A stretch of 64,000 nucleotides of DNA, from NCBI RefSeq assembly GCF_051594765.1, contig NZ_JBPPGJ010000011.1:1-64000 (forward strand), written 5' to 3'. Shown here in pieces: positions 34,296 to 42,240 of the stretch (its first letter is position 1; the number at the start of each line of letters is the position of its first letter). This DNA is from Paenibacillus_AR sp051594765 (GTDB lineage: Bacteria > Bacillota > Bacilli > Paenibacillales > NBRC-103111). The position numbers and the translations under genes were made by a program. The notes beneath the pieces were generated by a model. The model saw nothing but the letters and a program-made list of their open reading frames with translations. It did no database searches and was not told the origin of the DNA.

Positions 34296-36653
34296 ATGGA
34301 TTTCTCAATCGCGTACAAAAGAACGGCCGGACTCTTGCTTCTGCTTCTCCCGGCCTTGGGCATCGGTTTTTTGGAGCTGGTGACGGACTCTGCCCGGACC
34401 TTCCCGTACACCGGCACCCACGGGGGCTTGATCCTGACTGCCGTGGGGCTGTCCGCCCTGCTGGGCTATGCCGCCTACCGCTCCTACCGCCGGGAGCTGG
34501 ACCGGTCCCTCCGGTACATCTCGCTCGGCTATCTGGGCTTCGCCTTCCTCTACGCCTTCCACGGCTTCTTCACGGGAATGGCCCACGACCACCTGCTGCT
34601 GTTCGTCATCTACGGGCCGGTTTCCCGCCTCGTCATGTATCTCTATGTCTATATCGGCCTGCAGCAGCTCTTGAGCCGCGCCGCTCCCGAGGCGCGTCCC
34701 GCCGGCCCCTGGTGGTGGACGAGGCACCTGTGCCTTTTTGCAGCCGCCGCGGTGCTGGCGGGGCTCGCTTTTGACGGCGGGTACTTGAGTGTGTTCCGCA
34801 TCAAGCTTATCGAGGGCCTCTCCCTGGCCGTCTCGATTCTGGGCATCACCCGCCTGGCGCTGCTGCGGCAGCGCTCCCCTCTGTGGCGCTATCATCTCAT
34901 CGCGCAGGTGTTCTTCGCCGAGACGTCGCTGGCCTTCATCTTGAGCTCTCCTTGGAACGCCATGTGGTGGTTCGCCCATGCCGTCTCCGCCGCCGCCTTC
35001 GTCGTGCTGGGGTTCGCTGTCGTGCGCCCCGGCGGCGGGGCGGAATCCCTCGGCAACGTCTATGAAGAAACGCTGCTTTACCCCGTCTTGAACCGGATTC
35101 TTCATACCAGCCACGAAGGCATCATCATGACGGACCTGAAGGGACGGGTCATCTTCACGAACCGGCAGAGCGACGTGTTCTTCCCGGGTCGGCTGGCGAA
35201 GGGGCAGGAGATCGCCGATTTCCTGCTCGCGCTGAAGCTGAAGCCGGCGTCCCGGAAGGGCAAGCCGGTGCTTCAGCTGGTGGAGGAGCTGCTCGCGGGC
35301 CGCCTGGAGCAGATCGACGAATATGTGGAGATCGCTCCCTCCGGAAGCGGAGCCGGCGCCCTCTACTATGAGCTGTACGCCGGACACGTGACGGACGGGA
35401 GGGACAAGTCTCCCTTGGGCTACCTGTTCGTCTTCCGGAACCGTACGGAGGAAGAACGCTTGAGCCAGATGAAGAACGATTTCATCAGCATCGTGTCCCA
35501 TGAGCTGCGGACCCCCATGGCCTCCATCCTGGGCTTTACCGAGATCATGATGATGCGCGAGGTCGCGCCGGACAAGCGGACCAAGTACCTGCAGACCGTC
35601 TACAACGAAGCCAATCGGCTGTCCAACCTCATAAACGACTTCCTCGACATCCAGCGGATCGAGTCGGGCAAGCAGGAATACGCGTTTCAGCCGGCGGACC
35701 TGGGCGCCCAGCTGGAGACCATTACCGAGCAGTGGCAGGGCAAGGAGGGTCACGTCCTCCGGCTGGAGCTGCCGGGGCAGCCGGTATATGCCGTCGCGGA
35801 CCCGGACCGCCTGATGCAGGTGCTGCACAACCTGGTCAGCAACGCCATCAAGTACTCCCCCGGGGCCAAGCATGTGGATCTCTCCGTCCTCGAGGAGGAC
35901 GGCAAGGCGGTCATCCGCATCCGGGACTACGGTCTCGGGATTCCGGAGGCCAGTCTGCCCCATCTGTTCAAGAAATTCTACCGGGTGGACGGCGCAGTCC
36001 ACCGCAAGATCAAAGGCACGGGCCTCGGCCTGACCATCGTCAAGGAGATCATGGACGCGCATAAGGGCGCGATCCACGTGGAATCCAAGCCCGGCGAGGG
36101 AACGGCGTTCGTACTGCGCCTGCCCCTGTACCGGCTGCCCGTTCTGGCCGGCAAGCTGGCCGCCCTCGAGGATGACGAGGGACAGAGCAAGCTCCTGTCG
36201 GAGGCGCTCTGCGACCAGCACGGCGAGCTCGTCCGCTTCACCAGCGCCGAAGAGGCTCTGTTCGTACTCGAGCGGACAGGGGAGCAGCCTTGGCTGTGGC
36301 TGGTGGACCTGCAGCTGGAGGGACGGCTGGACGGGTGGGCCTTCATCCGGAAGCTGAAGAGCCACCCGCATTACCGGGACACCTCCCTGGTCATCACCAC
36401 TGTCTCGTCCAAGCCCGCCGATTACACACCGGACGGCAACGAGCTCTATCTGCGCAAGCCTTACACGGTGAGCCATCTGTTGAAGCTGGTGGAGGAGCTC
36501 CGGGAGGAATCCCGCCGCAGCCATCTTCTGGTTCCCTCCTACGACGAGAGGGCCATTATCGAGCTGCTCCATCAGCAGGGCTTGGAGATCGGCGAGATCG
36601 ACCGCGGAGAAGAGTTCAGCCGGATCCGGCTGAAGGGGGAGCAGGAGGAATAA
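34296..36653 (+). CDS. hybrid sensor histidine kinase with PAS and C-terminal receiver-like domain
   Basis: 785 aa from ATG 34296 (GGAGG 10 nt upstream; a 17-codon longer reading has no site). Seven or eight membrane helices (8-250), PAS-like domain ~265-390 (HTSHEGIIMTDLKGRVIFTNRQSD), HisKA with SHELRTP (His402), HATPase_c ~500-620 (NLVSNAIKYSP, DYGLGIP, GTGLGLTIV), then a receiver-like domain ~625-745 with Asp671 in LVDLQ and Lys in LRKPY, and a short helical tail. The receiver's acidic pair reads LEDDE, so it may be active. No partner response regulator adjoins it, so output probably goes through the fused receiver or a distant protein. Confidence 0.92.
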   Translation: MDFSIAYKRTAGLLLLLLPALGIGFLELVTDSARTFPYTGTHGGLILTAVGLSALLGYAAYRSYRRELDRSLRYISLGYLGFAFLYAFHGFFTGMAHDHLLLFVIYGPVSRLVMYLYVYIGLQQLLSRAAPEARPAGPWWWTRHLCLFAAAAVLAGLAFDGGYLSVFRIKLIEGLSLAVSILGITRLALLRQRSPLWRYHLIAQVFFAETSLAFILSSPWNAMWWFAHAVSAAAFVVLGFAVVRPGGGAESLGNVYEETLLYPVLNRILHTSHEGIIMTDLKGRVIFTNRQSDVFFPGRLAKGQEIADFLLALKLKPASRKGKPVLQLVEELLAGRLEQIDEYVEIAPSGSGAGALYYELYAGHVTDGRDKSPLGYLFVFRNRTEEERLSQMKNDFISIVSHELRTPMASILGFTEIMMMREVAPDKRTKYLQTVYNEANRLSNLINDFLDIQRIESGKQEYAFQPADLGAQLETITEQWQGKEGHVLRLELPGQPVYAVADPDRLMQVLHNLVSNAIKYSPGAKHVDLSVLEEDGKAVIRIRDYGLGIPEASLPHLFKKFYRVDGAVHRKIKGTGLGLTIVKEIMDAHKGAIHVESKPGEGTAFVLRLPLYRLPVLAGKLAALEDDEGQSKLLSEALCDQHGELVRFTSAEEALFVLERTGEQPWLWLVDLQLEGRLDGWAFIRKLKSHPHYRDTSLVITTVSSKPADYTPDGNELYLRKPYTVSHLLKLVEELREESRRSHLLVPSYDERAIIELLHQQGLEIGEIDRGEEFSRIRLKGEQEE

Positions 36654-36710
36654 GGGACGTACAGGCGGGTGGAGCACATGGGCTAGGCAGAGCGGGAATG
36701 CGTCGGGCGC

Positions 36711-37107
36711 GATTATAGGCCGCTGGCGGTCTTCAGGCCGCCCGATGCGATGCTCGCGTCGCACTGGATGCGACGCGATAACGATTATAGGCCACTGGTG
36801 GCCTTCAGGCTGGATGATGCTGCGCTCGCGGTGCGCTGGGCGCGATTATAGGCCACTGGTGGCCTTCAGCCCTCTCGCGACGCGCTTTCCCGGCGATGAA
36901 GGCCATGGGTGGCCTTCAGGATGCCTGAAGCGGCGCTCACGGCGCGCCGGGCGCGATTTTAGGCCACTGGTGGCCTTCAGCCCTCTCGCGGCTCGCTTTC
37001 CCGGAATTGAAGGCCATGGGTGGCCTTCAGGCTGCCTGAAGCGGCGCTCACGGCGCGCCGGGCGCGATTATAGGCCACTGGTGGCCTTCAGCCCTCTCGC
37101 GGCTCGG
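36711..37107. repeat. tandem palindromic repeat array 1 (111-bp period)
   Basis: The gap 36654-37216 has no convincing gene. It holds seven copies of a ~26-bp GC-rich palindromic element. Type A (TTATAGGCCACTGGTGGCCT) starts at 36711, 36783, 36844, 36955 and 37066; type B (GAAGGCCATGGGTGGCCTTC) is near 36898 and 37009. The last copies form a tandem with an exact 111-bp period (36844, 36955, 37066), each unit also containing CTTCAGG-nnn-CCTGAAG. An open frame (37-codon period) runs through it but lacks a ribosome site and family resemblance. Role unknown. Confidence 0.8.
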
Positions 37108-37134
37108 AAAATGGCACCAGCGCCAAAGACTCGG

Positions 37135-37163
37135 GTGCCAACCCGCTCCGAACGCGGTATAAT
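37135..37163 (+). promoter_or_regulatory. sigma-A-type promoter of the LtaS-like gene
   Basis: GTGCCA (37135-37140) and TATAAT (37158-37163) with the ideal 17-bp spacing; expected transcript start near 37170, 47 nt before the ATG. Confidence 0.65.
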
Positions 37164-37216
37164 GGGGGCTGGACCTACCTTACTCTTTATCAATCTTGAG
37201 CGATGGAGACAACCCC

Positions 37217-39502
37217 ATGCTGCGTACGATAATGCGTTCGAATACACCCGTTTCCGTTCCACGCCCAGGCGGTGCCACCCAGCTGGTACGCTTCCTTTGG
37301 AAGCGCATCCACCTGCCGGCAGCCCCCCTCGTGCTGGTTCTCATGCTGGAGGCCTTGAGCAGGACCTCCTTCGCGGAAACCTATCAATGGATGATCGATT
37401 ACCCCAATGAATTCTGGCTCAATTACTGGATCGCGCTGTTCCTGACCCTGGTCGTCACCGGGTTCGCCGGAAGAACCCGCCGGTCTTATGCCGTTCTGTT
37501 CGGCCTGTTCGGCGCGCTCGGCTTCCTAAGCGGAATGAAGGCCAATCTGACCGGGGCGCCGCTCTATATCTGGGACCTCTTCCTTCCCCAGACTGGAACA
37601 GATACGGTCCGCTCCCTGAATTCCCCCCTAACCCGCAACCTGCTGTGGGTGGCCGCGGCGGCGGCCGGCACCGTGGCCGGAGCCGTGCTCCTTCCATCCG
37701 TCCGGCTTGGGTGGAGGGAGCGCCTGGTCTATGCGGGAGCCGGACTATTCCTGCTCGGCTCCGTCTACCTGAACAGTCCCATCGCCTTCTGGGACGACTT
37801 CCGGATCACCCCGGTCCGCTACGAGCAGGTGTACAATTGCAACCGCAACGGCATCCTGGTCGCCGCCTTCGACGCGCTGGACTTCGTCCTTCCGGAGAAG
37901 CCCGCCGGCAGCGGCAGCATCGGCATCCGCAAGCTGGTACGGGAGCTGGAGGGGCAGCAACAGGCGACGGGCGGGGAGGCGTTCGGATCTGCCGTGACGC
38001 CGGCCTCCTTCACGAATCAGGCGTCCGGGAGTGTAGCGCCGGCAGCAACGGACAAAGCCGCGGCCGGAGGAAGCCCGGGCAACAGCCAAACCACAGGTGC
38101 AAGGGGTGGTACCAAGGATCAGCCCAACGTCATCGTGCTGCTGTCCGAGACCTTTTGGGATCCGACACTCATGAAGAACGTCAGCTTCAGCTCGGATCCC
38201 CTGCCCTTCTTCCGCTCCCTGATGCAGCGGACCACCGGCGGCTGGATGCTCACGCCCCAATTCGGCGGGACGACGGCTAATGTGGAGTTCGAGGTGCTGA
38301 CGGGCAACTCGGTGCGTTTTATACCGAACAATTCCATTGCGTACATCAACTACCTGAACCGGAACGTGGATTCCCTGGCCTCCATCTTCGCCCGCCAAGG
38401 CTACGCCACAACGGCCATCAACCCGTTCTTCAACTGGTTCTTCAACAGCCGGAACGCCTACCGGAACATGGGCTTCTCGCGCTTCATCAGCAGCGAGTTC
38501 TTCGAGCCTAAGTTCCACGGCCCCAACTATGAGGACGCCCAGGTGATGTCCAAGATCATCGAGTCCGCCGACGGTACTCCGGGACCGGACTTCATCTTCG
38601 CCAACACGATGGAGAACCACGGCAGCTATGAGGATAAGTTCTATGACCACCCTATTACCGTCAGCGGTTCCGTCTCAGCCAAGACGAAGAACATGCTGGA
38701 GAATTACGCCACTGGGGAGCTGGCCTTCGACAAGGCCTTCCAGACGCTGGTGGAGCATTACGAGCGAAGCGGCGAGCCGACGGTGATCCTCTGCTTCGGG
38801 GACCATCTGCCCGCCTTCGGCAGCAATTACTACGGCTTCAAGGACGCCGGATACATTACGGGCAATGATGATCCACAGTTTATGGAGAAGATGCACTACA
38901 CCCCATTTGTGCTCTGGGATAACACCACGGGGCGCCCGCGGGAAGAGCTTCGGATGAATGCCAGCTTCCTGGGTCCTTATCTGCTGCACTACACCGGTAA
39001 GCCGGGCACTTATTACACCGACTATCTGTACGGCCTGTATCAGAAGCAGCCGATTATCCCCATCCGTCCCTTCCGCAAGCAGCACCCGATGGATGAGTCG
39101 CTCTTGGCCGACTATAAGCGGTTCCAGTATGACATCCTGTTCGGCAATCAGACCGGCTACCAGGAAGCAGGCATCGCCCACCGCATCGCCGCTGACCGGT
39201 ACACCTTGGGCTACGGTAACCCGGAGTTGACCCGAGCGGAGAGCGGACCCAAGGGCCGGATCGACGTCTACGGCGGGCCGTTCAGCTCTGAGAGCACGGT
39301 CTGGTTGAACGGCCGCAAGCTTCAGACCACCTCCTGGGAGGCTGGCAAGCTCACCGCCTGGCTGCCGGACGGCGCGGCGCAGCCCGCTCTGCCGTGGACC
39401 CTCCAGGTCCGCACCATGGACCTGAAGGGCACGGCCATCGTCCAGTCCGCCAAGCTGGTCCTGGACGAGATCCCGCCGCCGGCCGCGGCAAAAACGCCGT
39501 AA
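37217..39502 (+). CDS. LTA synthase-family membrane sulfatase-fold phosphoglycerol transferase
   Basis: 761 aa from ATG 37217 (GGAG 8 nt upstream; a TTG seven codons earlier has no site). Five membrane helices in ~20-195, a Gly/Ala/Thr-rich linker ~235-295, then an alkaline-phosphatase/sulfatase-like extracellular domain: metal ligand Glu in LLSETFWDP, the active-site Thr in GGTTANVEF, ENHGSYE, and GDHLPAFG (Asp-His). These are the LtaS/MdoB features, so it likely transfers glycerol-phosphate onto a cell-wall polymer outside the membrane. A C-terminal ~110-residue extension is not typical. It is monocistronic, between two repeat arrays. Confidence 0.88.
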   Translation: MLRTIMRSNTPVSVPRPGGATQLVRFLWKRIHLPAAPLVLVLMLEALSRTSFAETYQWMIDYPNEFWLNYWIALFLTLVVTGFAGRTRRSYAVLFGLFGALGFLSGMKANLTGAPLYIWDLFLPQTGTDTVRSLNSPLTRNLLWVAAAAAGTVAGAVLLPSVRLGWRERLVYAGAGLFLLGSVYLNSPIAFWDDFRITPVRYEQVYNCNRNGILVAAFDALDFVLPEKPAGSGSIGIRKLVRELEGQQQATGGEAFGSAVTPASFTNQASGSVAPAATDKAAAGGSPGNSQTTGARGGTKDQPNVIVLLSETFWDPTLMKNVSFSSDPLPFFRSLMQRTTGGWMLTPQFGGTTANVEFEVLTGNSVRFIPNNSIAYINYLNRNVDSLASIFARQGYATTAINPFFNWFFNSRNAYRNMGFSRFISSEFFEPKFHGPNYEDAQVMSKIIESADGTPGPDFIFANTMENHGSYEDKFYDHPITVSGSVSAKTKNMLENYATGELAFDKAFQTLVEHYERSGEPTVILCFGDHLPAFGSNYYGFKDAGYITGNDDPQFMEKMHYTPFVLWDNTTGRPREELRMNASFLGPYLLHYTGKPGTYYTDYLYGLYQKQPIIPIRPFRKQHPMDESLLADYKRFQYDILFGNQTGYQEAGIAHRIAADRYTLGYGNPELTRAESGPKGRIDVYGGPFSSESTVWLNGRKLQTTSWEAGKLTAWLPDGAAQPALPWTLQVRTMDLKGTAIVQSAKLVLDEIPPPAAAKTP

Positions 39503-39522
39503 CCGGCCGGGATGCGGTAAAG

Positions 39523-39554
39523 AGAACGGAGCCTAAGCGATTAGGCTCCGTTCT
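39523..39554 (+). terminator. hairpin terminator after the LtaS-like gene
   Basis: A perfect 14-bp stem AGAACGGAGCCTAA (39523-39536) / TTAGGCTCCGTTCT (39541-39554) with a GCGA tetraloop, 20 nt past the stop. No strong T-run follows. Confidence 0.7.
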
Positions 39555-39563
39555 GCGTTAGCA

Positions 39564-40210
39564 ACCGACGGCTTTTCTGCCGCTGGTTTGTGCTGGGGGC
39601 GGGAGGCGGCCTGAATCTGCAGCATTTTTGCCGCTGGTGCGCCTGCATCCGGCTCCGCGCCCGCACTCCTCCGAAAACCAACGGCACCTCTGCCGCTGGT
39701 TGCGCCGGGGGGCAGGACGCCGCGGGATTCTGCGGGATTCTGCGGCTTTTTTGCCGCTGATGCGTCTGCATCTGCCCCTCGCCCGCACTCCTCCGAAAAC
39801 CAACAGCACTTCTGCCGCTGGTTGCGCTGGGGGGCGGGACGTCCTAGGATTCTGCGGCATTTTTGCCGTTGGTGCGCCTTCATCCGCCCCTGCTTGCACT
39901 TTCCCGCAAACCAACGGCACCTCTGCCGCTGGTTGCGCCGGGGGGCGGGACGCGGCCGGAATCTGCGGCTTTTTTGCCGCTGATGCGTCTGCATCTGCCC
40001 CTCGCCCGCACTCCTCCGAAAACCAACGGCACTTCTGCCGCTGGTTGCGCCGGGGGGCGGGACGCCGCGGGATTCTGCGGCATTTTTGCCGCTGATGCGT
40101 CTGCATCCGCCCCTCGCCCGCACTCCTCCTAAAACCAACGGCACTTCTGCCGCTGGTTTGTACTGGGGCGGGATGCCGCGGGATTCTGCGGCATTTTTGC
40201 CGTTGGTACA
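39564..40210. repeat. tandem hairpin repeat array 2 (~111-121-bp period)
   Basis: The gap 39503-40345 has no convincing gene. Six units start at about 39564, 39678, 39799, 39910, 40022 and 40134. Each has hairpin 1 (AACCAACGGCA-CTTC-TGCCGCTGGTT, one G-T wobble) and hairpin 2 (GCGGCA-TTTT-TGCCGC), with C-rich spacers between. Spacings of 114, 121, 111, 112 and 112 are not a multiple of three, so coding is unlikely although open frames exist on both strands. From 40211 to ~40300 follows a nearly pure pyrimidine (C/T) stretch. Confidence 0.8.
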
Positions 40211-40301
40211 CCTGCCCCCTCCCGCGTTCTCTCCCTCGCCCGTCCCCCGCACACCCCCTCCCGCTCACACTCTCTCCCGCCCTCGCACTCTCGCGCAAAC
40301 C

Positions 40302-40341
40302 AAAAAAAACCCTTCTCCCGATAACCGGGAAAAGGGGGTTC
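40302..40341 (-). terminator. rho-independent terminator after the amino-acid permease gene
   Basis: Minus strand AACCCCCTTTTCCCGGTTATCGGG... folds with GAAGGGTT and is followed by eight T (40309-40302). Confidence 0.75.
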
Positions 40342-40345
40342 ATCG

Positions 40346-41686
40346 TTATACGGCTTCTCCTGAAGCGGACATCTTGGCCGCAGACGCCTTGCGGCGGTTC
40401 AGGTACAGATACAGCGGCAGGCCCAGCAGTGTGACCAGGATGGCCAGAAGGCAATCCCGCGTCTGGTCCATCAGCGTGCTCACCAGAACAAACAGAGAGC
40501 CGGCGATGGCGATCAGCGGAACCACCGGGTACAGCGGAACGCTGTAGATCCGCTTGGCTCCGGGATTGCGGCGCCGCAGGAGGAAGACAGCGACGAACGC
40601 CAGCACATAGAAGATATACACGGCGAAGATGGCCATGTCGGACAGGTAGTCCGGGTTGCTCAGCGCCATCATAACGAGAGCCAGCGCCACCTGCATGCCG
40701 GTGGCGGCCACCGGGGTGCCGAACCTCGGATGGACCTTGACGAGGAACTTCGAGAACGGCAGCTGCCCCCGTTCCGCCATGGCGTAGGTCACCCGCGGGA
40801 ATGCCAGAATCTTGCCGTTCAAGCAGCCGAAGATCGAGATCAGAATGCCGATGCTGATGACCTTGCCGCCGGCAGCGCCCATCAGGATCTTGGCGGCCGT
40901 GCTGGCGGTATCCGTCCCCAGGGCGGCGATCCGGTCCGCAGGCAGCACATGGAACAGCGCCAGGTTGACCAGAAGATAAGCCGCCGTCACGACGGACAGG
41001 CCTCCGATAATGGCCAGCGGCAGGTGCTTGCCCGGGTTCTTCATCTCCCCCGCTACATTGCCGACAAGCATCCAGCCGTCATACGCCCACAGCGTGGCCA
41101 GAATGGCGGCGCCCATGCCCGCATGCTCGGCCACCCCGCTGCTGACGTTCCAGATCTGCGAATCGCCCTTGGCCAGACCCAGCACGGCGATCAGCACGAT
41201 GGGCACGAACTTGGCCACCGTGGATACGGTCTGTACCGAGCCGCCGTACTTGGTGCCAAGACTATTGACCGTGAACAGGAACAGCACCGTCCCAATACCG
41301 AACCACAGCTTCAGCCCCTCATCCAGTCCGAAGAAGCTGGTCAGCAAGGAACCGAAATACAAGCCCAGGGCTCCGATAATAGCTGGCCCGTAGATGATGG
41401 TCTGCACCCATCCGGCCAGGTAGCCCCATACCCTGCCGAACACTTCCTCCAGATAGACCACCAGACCGCCGGTCTTGGGAAACTGCACGCTGATCTCCGC
41501 GATGGTCAGGCCGCCGGCGATCGTCAGAATTCCGCCCAGGATCCAGGCCAGCATGGCCATGTTCGAATCGCCTGCAGCCAGAATGACCCGCCCCGGCTTC
41601 ATGAAGATTCCGGAACCGATGACCGTTCCGATGACCAATGACATGGCAACCGAGATGCCAAGCTCCTTTTTTAATTGTCCTTCCAT
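40346..41686 (-). CDS. APC-superfamily amino-acid permease (LAT/SteT-like exchanger)
   Basis: 446 aa with twelve predicted membrane helices. The first helix carries the APC substrate-binding loop (IGTVIGSGIFMKPG, residues ~20-33), and text such as WAYDGWMLVGNVAGEMKNPGKHLPLAI fits the L-amino-acid/serine-threonine exchanger branch. It would move amino acids across the cytoplasmic membrane. Start ATG 41686; a TATAAT on the minus strand at 41738-41733 may be its -10. Monocistronic and unrelated to the upstream glycan locus. Confidence 0.88.
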   Translation of the reverse strand: MEGQLKKELGISVAMSLVIGTVIGSGIFMKPGRVILAAGDSNMAMLAWILGGILTIAGGLTIAEISVQFPKTGGLVVYLEEVFGRVWGYLAGWVQTIIYGPAIIGALGLYFGSLLTSFFGLDEGLKLWFGIGTVLFLFTVNSLGTKYGGSVQTVSTVAKFVPIVLIAVLGLAKGDSQIWNVSSGVAEHAGMGAAILATLWAYDGWMLVGNVAGEMKNPGKHLPLAIIGGLSVVTAAYLLVNLALFHVLPADRIAALGTDTASTAAKILMGAAGGKVISIGILISIFGCLNGKILAFPRVTYAMAERGQLPFSKFLVKVHPRFGTPVAATGMQVALALVMMALSNPDYLSDMAIFAVYIFYVLAFVAVFLLRRRNPGAKRIYSVPLYPVVPLIAIAGSLFVLVSTLMDQTRDCLLAILVTLLGLPLYLYLNRRKASAAKMSASGEAV

Positions 41687-41820
41687 AATCTATGCCCCCT
41701 CATTGTCTCCTCGTGGTGTACATTCGTCCTCCATTATAATGGACAACCCGCCACTCCTAACGGGCCATTCGTGACAAATCTAGTAATTAACCACCTGGAC
41801 AATTATGGACATTTTGTGTT

Positions 41821-42063
41821 CTATTCCCCGTTGACCCGGTGCCGGCGGTGCCGGATATCCGTCGCCAGCGACCACAAGAGGGCGAAGACCCAGATAACCA
41901 GATAGATCGGCGAATGGTAATGCTCCGTGCTGGTGTAGAAGACTTTCAGGGCTTCCACAAAAGTCGTCTTGCCGGCGAACACATCCAGACCGGCGATCAT
42001 TAGGATCAGCAGGAGACTAAGCAGCAGGTACACCAACGTGACCAACACGATCCACTCCTTCAT
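41821..42063 (-). CDS. small two-helix membrane protein, unknown
   Basis: 80 aa. Two strongly hydrophobic segments (residues ~4-28 and ~52-68) bracket a short loop, with a basic C-terminal tail (DIRHRRHRVNGE), which predicts both ends near the cytoplasmic face. I do not recognise a family. It lies 177 nt after the GH5 gene in the same direction and may be the last member of, or independent from, the polysaccharide locus. Coding status rests on the coherent hydrophobic pattern and start position only. Confidence 0.55.
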   Translation of the reverse strand: MKEWIVLVTLVYLLLSLLLILMIAGLDVFAGKTTFVEALKVFYTSTEHYHSPIYLVIWVFALLWSLATDIRHRRHRVNGE

Positions 42064-42240
42064 ATGGTTTTACCATGCGCCTGAGCGGAATATTTATGCA
42101 ATTCCCGTGCCAATTTCCCATCCATAGGGGACCGATAGCCCTAACGTCTATGCCCCGCCCGAACCGCAAAGAGGCACCCGACCGGATCCATAATCCGGCC
42201 GAATACCTCCATGCGAGGGGTGATCCTTGCGCGATTTGTA

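Noticed and set aside
36711..37107. CRISPR array
   Set aside because: Repeats are palindromic, long-period and have near-identical spacers; no cas genes are present.
36745..37410. Frame with a 37-residue repeat across array 1
   Set aside because: The 111-bp period keeps the frame open, but there is no ribosome site, no domain, and it overlaps the LtaS-like start; better read as non-coding repeats.
39558..40454. 298-codon frame with NQRQK-like repeats across array 2
   Set aside because: The unit spacing is not a multiple of three and the frame overlaps the APC gene; hairpin symmetry fits better than coding.
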